A stretch of 64,000 nt of DNA from Alphaproteobacteria bacterium 46_93_T64 (GTDB lineage Bacteria; Pseudomonadota; Alphaproteobacteria; Sneathiellales; Sneathiellaceae), in NCBI GenBank assembly GCA_002163135.1, contig MAAN01000023.1, positions 2,501-66,500 on the forward strand, written 5' to 3'. Positions 63,125-64,000 of the stretch are shown here, piece after piece (within the stretch, counting starts at the first letter, position 1; the number at the start of each line of letters is the position of its first letter). The position numbers were made by a program, and so were the translations under genes. Under the pieces are notes generated by a model, which was given only the letters and a program-made list of their open reading frames with translations, had not been told where the DNA came from and ran no database searches.

Positions 63125-64000
63125 ATGCCACGATTAAACAAACGAACATTGGATGCTCTTAAAATAGAAGAGAAAGAGTATTTCCTTTGGGATGACGATC
63201 TACCCGGTTTTGGCGTTCGTGTAATGTCCTCTGGTCGGAAGAGCTTTCTAATCCAATACAGAGACAGTGGACGGCGCACCCGCCGCATAAGCCTTGGACG
63301 GTACGGCACTGTTACAGCGGACGAAGCTAAAGGAACCGCTCGTGAGTTATTATCGTCAGTCACTCGCGGCGGCAATCCAGCGGAGGATTTACGGCGCAAA
63401 CGCGGCGCTTTAACTATGATCGACCTTTGCGAGCGTTTTATGGAGGATTACGTCCCGTCTCACTGTAAGGAAAGCACTGCCAAGGAATACCGCCGCTGTG
63501 TAGATCTATTTATTGCCCCTGCATTTGGTAATGTAAAAGCTGAAGACATCGACAGGCCGCTTATTGCCGATTTACACCATAAGTACCGCAACAAGCCCTA
63601 TCAGGCAAACCGAACGCTTGGCGTATTATCAGTGATGTTTAATCAAGCCGAGATTTGGGGATTGCGCCCTGATGGATCGAATCCTTGCCGCCATGTCAAA
63701 AAATACGAGGAGACAAAGCGCGAGAGGTATTTGAGCCCAGAAGAGCTCACTGGATTAGGAAAGGCGCTTTCCAAAATAGAGGTAAAGGGTACTGAGTCTC
63801 AATCCGCCATTAATTGTATCCGGCTGTTGATATTGACGGGTTGCCGCCTTGGGGAAATTCAAACTCTTAAATGGGAATATGTTCAGGGAAGTTCAGCGTG
63901 GCTTCCAGACTCAAAAACCGGCGCGAAGAGAGTTTACCTTGGCCCTGCGGCTGTAGAGGTCTTGAATACCATAGAGCGCCTACCGAATAATCCATATGTC
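63125..64000 (+). CDS. Tyrosine recombinase/integrase, 5' part (runs off window)
   Basis: The reading frame is open from the ATG at 63125 to the last base (292 codons). The N-terminus (P-R-L-N-K-R-T-L-D-A-L, then D-D-D-L-P-G-F-G-V-R-V and R-R-I-S-L-G-R-Y-G) is an arm-type DNA-binding domain of phage/island integrases; a core-binding SAM-like domain follows (T-A-K-E-Y-R-R-C-V-D-L-F). The catalytic domain begins with the first active-site Arg in L-T-G-C-R-L-G-E-I-Q-T-L-K-W. The remaining H-R-H-Y residues would be outside. ggaag lies 4 bp before the start. It sits 170 bp from the tRNA 3' fragment and so marks the left end of an integrated element. Confidence 0.9.
   Translation, partial: MPRLNKRTLDALKIEEKEYFLWDDDLPGFGVRVMSSGRKSFLIQYRDSGRRTRRISLGRYGTVTADEAKGTARELLSSVTRGGNPAEDLRRKRGALTMIDLCERFMEDYVPSHCKESTAKEYRRCVDLFIAPAFGNVKAEDIDRPLIADLHHKYRNKPYQANRTLGVLSVMFNQAEIWGLRPDGSNPCRHVKKYEETKRERYLSPEELTGLGKALSKIEVKGTESQSAINCIRLLILTGCRLGEIQTLKWEYVQGSSAWLPDSKTGAKRVYLGPAAVEVLNTIERLPNNPYV

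Overview
The window looks like the chromosome of a free-living, probably marine, alphaproteobacterium of moderate GC content (judged by eye). Pointers are the gene complement (TRAP transporter, tandem glycine riboswitch, single-chain serine dehydratase, ACR3/GAPDH/ArsJ arsenic genes, biotin ECF importer beside a biotin-dependent acyl-CoA carboxylase) and an initiator-tRNA 3' fragment of alphaproteobacterial type. I cannot assign a genus.

Layout. 1-16.3 kb: housekeeping and metabolism. It holds the end of a patatin-like lipase, a CBS protein, rsmI, a LysR/acyl-CoA dehydrogenase divergent pair, Sel1 and PilZ proteins, a glycosyltransferase, an alanine-racemase-fold D-amino-acid enzyme, a hybrid histidine kinase, a glycine riboswitch with serine dehydratase, speDE, an MFS transporter and a VOC protein. 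16.3-26.9 kb: threonine synthase, bioYMN, a TetR-controlled acyl-CoA carboxylase/dehydrogenase operon and a ThDP enzyme. 27-32.9 kb: a DksA-like protein, the arsenic operon, a porin behind a Fur-like palindrome, and an enoyl-CoA hydratase. 33-42.9 kb: a TRAP transporter with an N-formylglutamate amidohydrolase-like enzyme and a divergent RpiR regulator, a chemoreceptor, an AhpD-like protein, and AzlCD with a divergent XRE-cupin regulator.

43-53 kb is gene-poor: pentapeptide-repeat protein, methyltransferase, secreted repeat protein, cyclic-nucleotide-type MscS channel, a frameshifted Mur ligase, and four intergenic gaps of about 0.6-1 kb with a duplicated noncoding element. Three modules (44.62-44.66, 52.69-52.75 and 62.87-62.96 kb) share one layout: a hairpin, then an AT-rich spacer, then a 3' tRNA-like end on the minus strand. 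The last is a clear 45-nt 3' fragment of an initiator tRNA gene followed by a tyrosine recombinase that runs off the window, so it is very likely an island attachment site. The other two are short and may be older scars.

53.1-62.8 kb is the most distinctive part. A minus-strand operon encodes a branched-chain-amino-acid-type ABC importer (HM, binding protein, GF), a Tm-1-like (UPF0261) protein, a TIM-barrel protein of the so-called PEP-hydrolase family, and an SRPBCC protein. Divergent from it are two overlapping genes: a shortened, degenerate copy of the same TIM barrel, and a regulator that fuses a third copy to an AAA+ domain and a Fis-type helix-turn-helix. That AAA+ domain lacks a proper GAFTGA loop. 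I read this as a self-contained uptake, processing and sensing system for an unknown small molecule in which the barrel fold appears to have been reused as the sensor.
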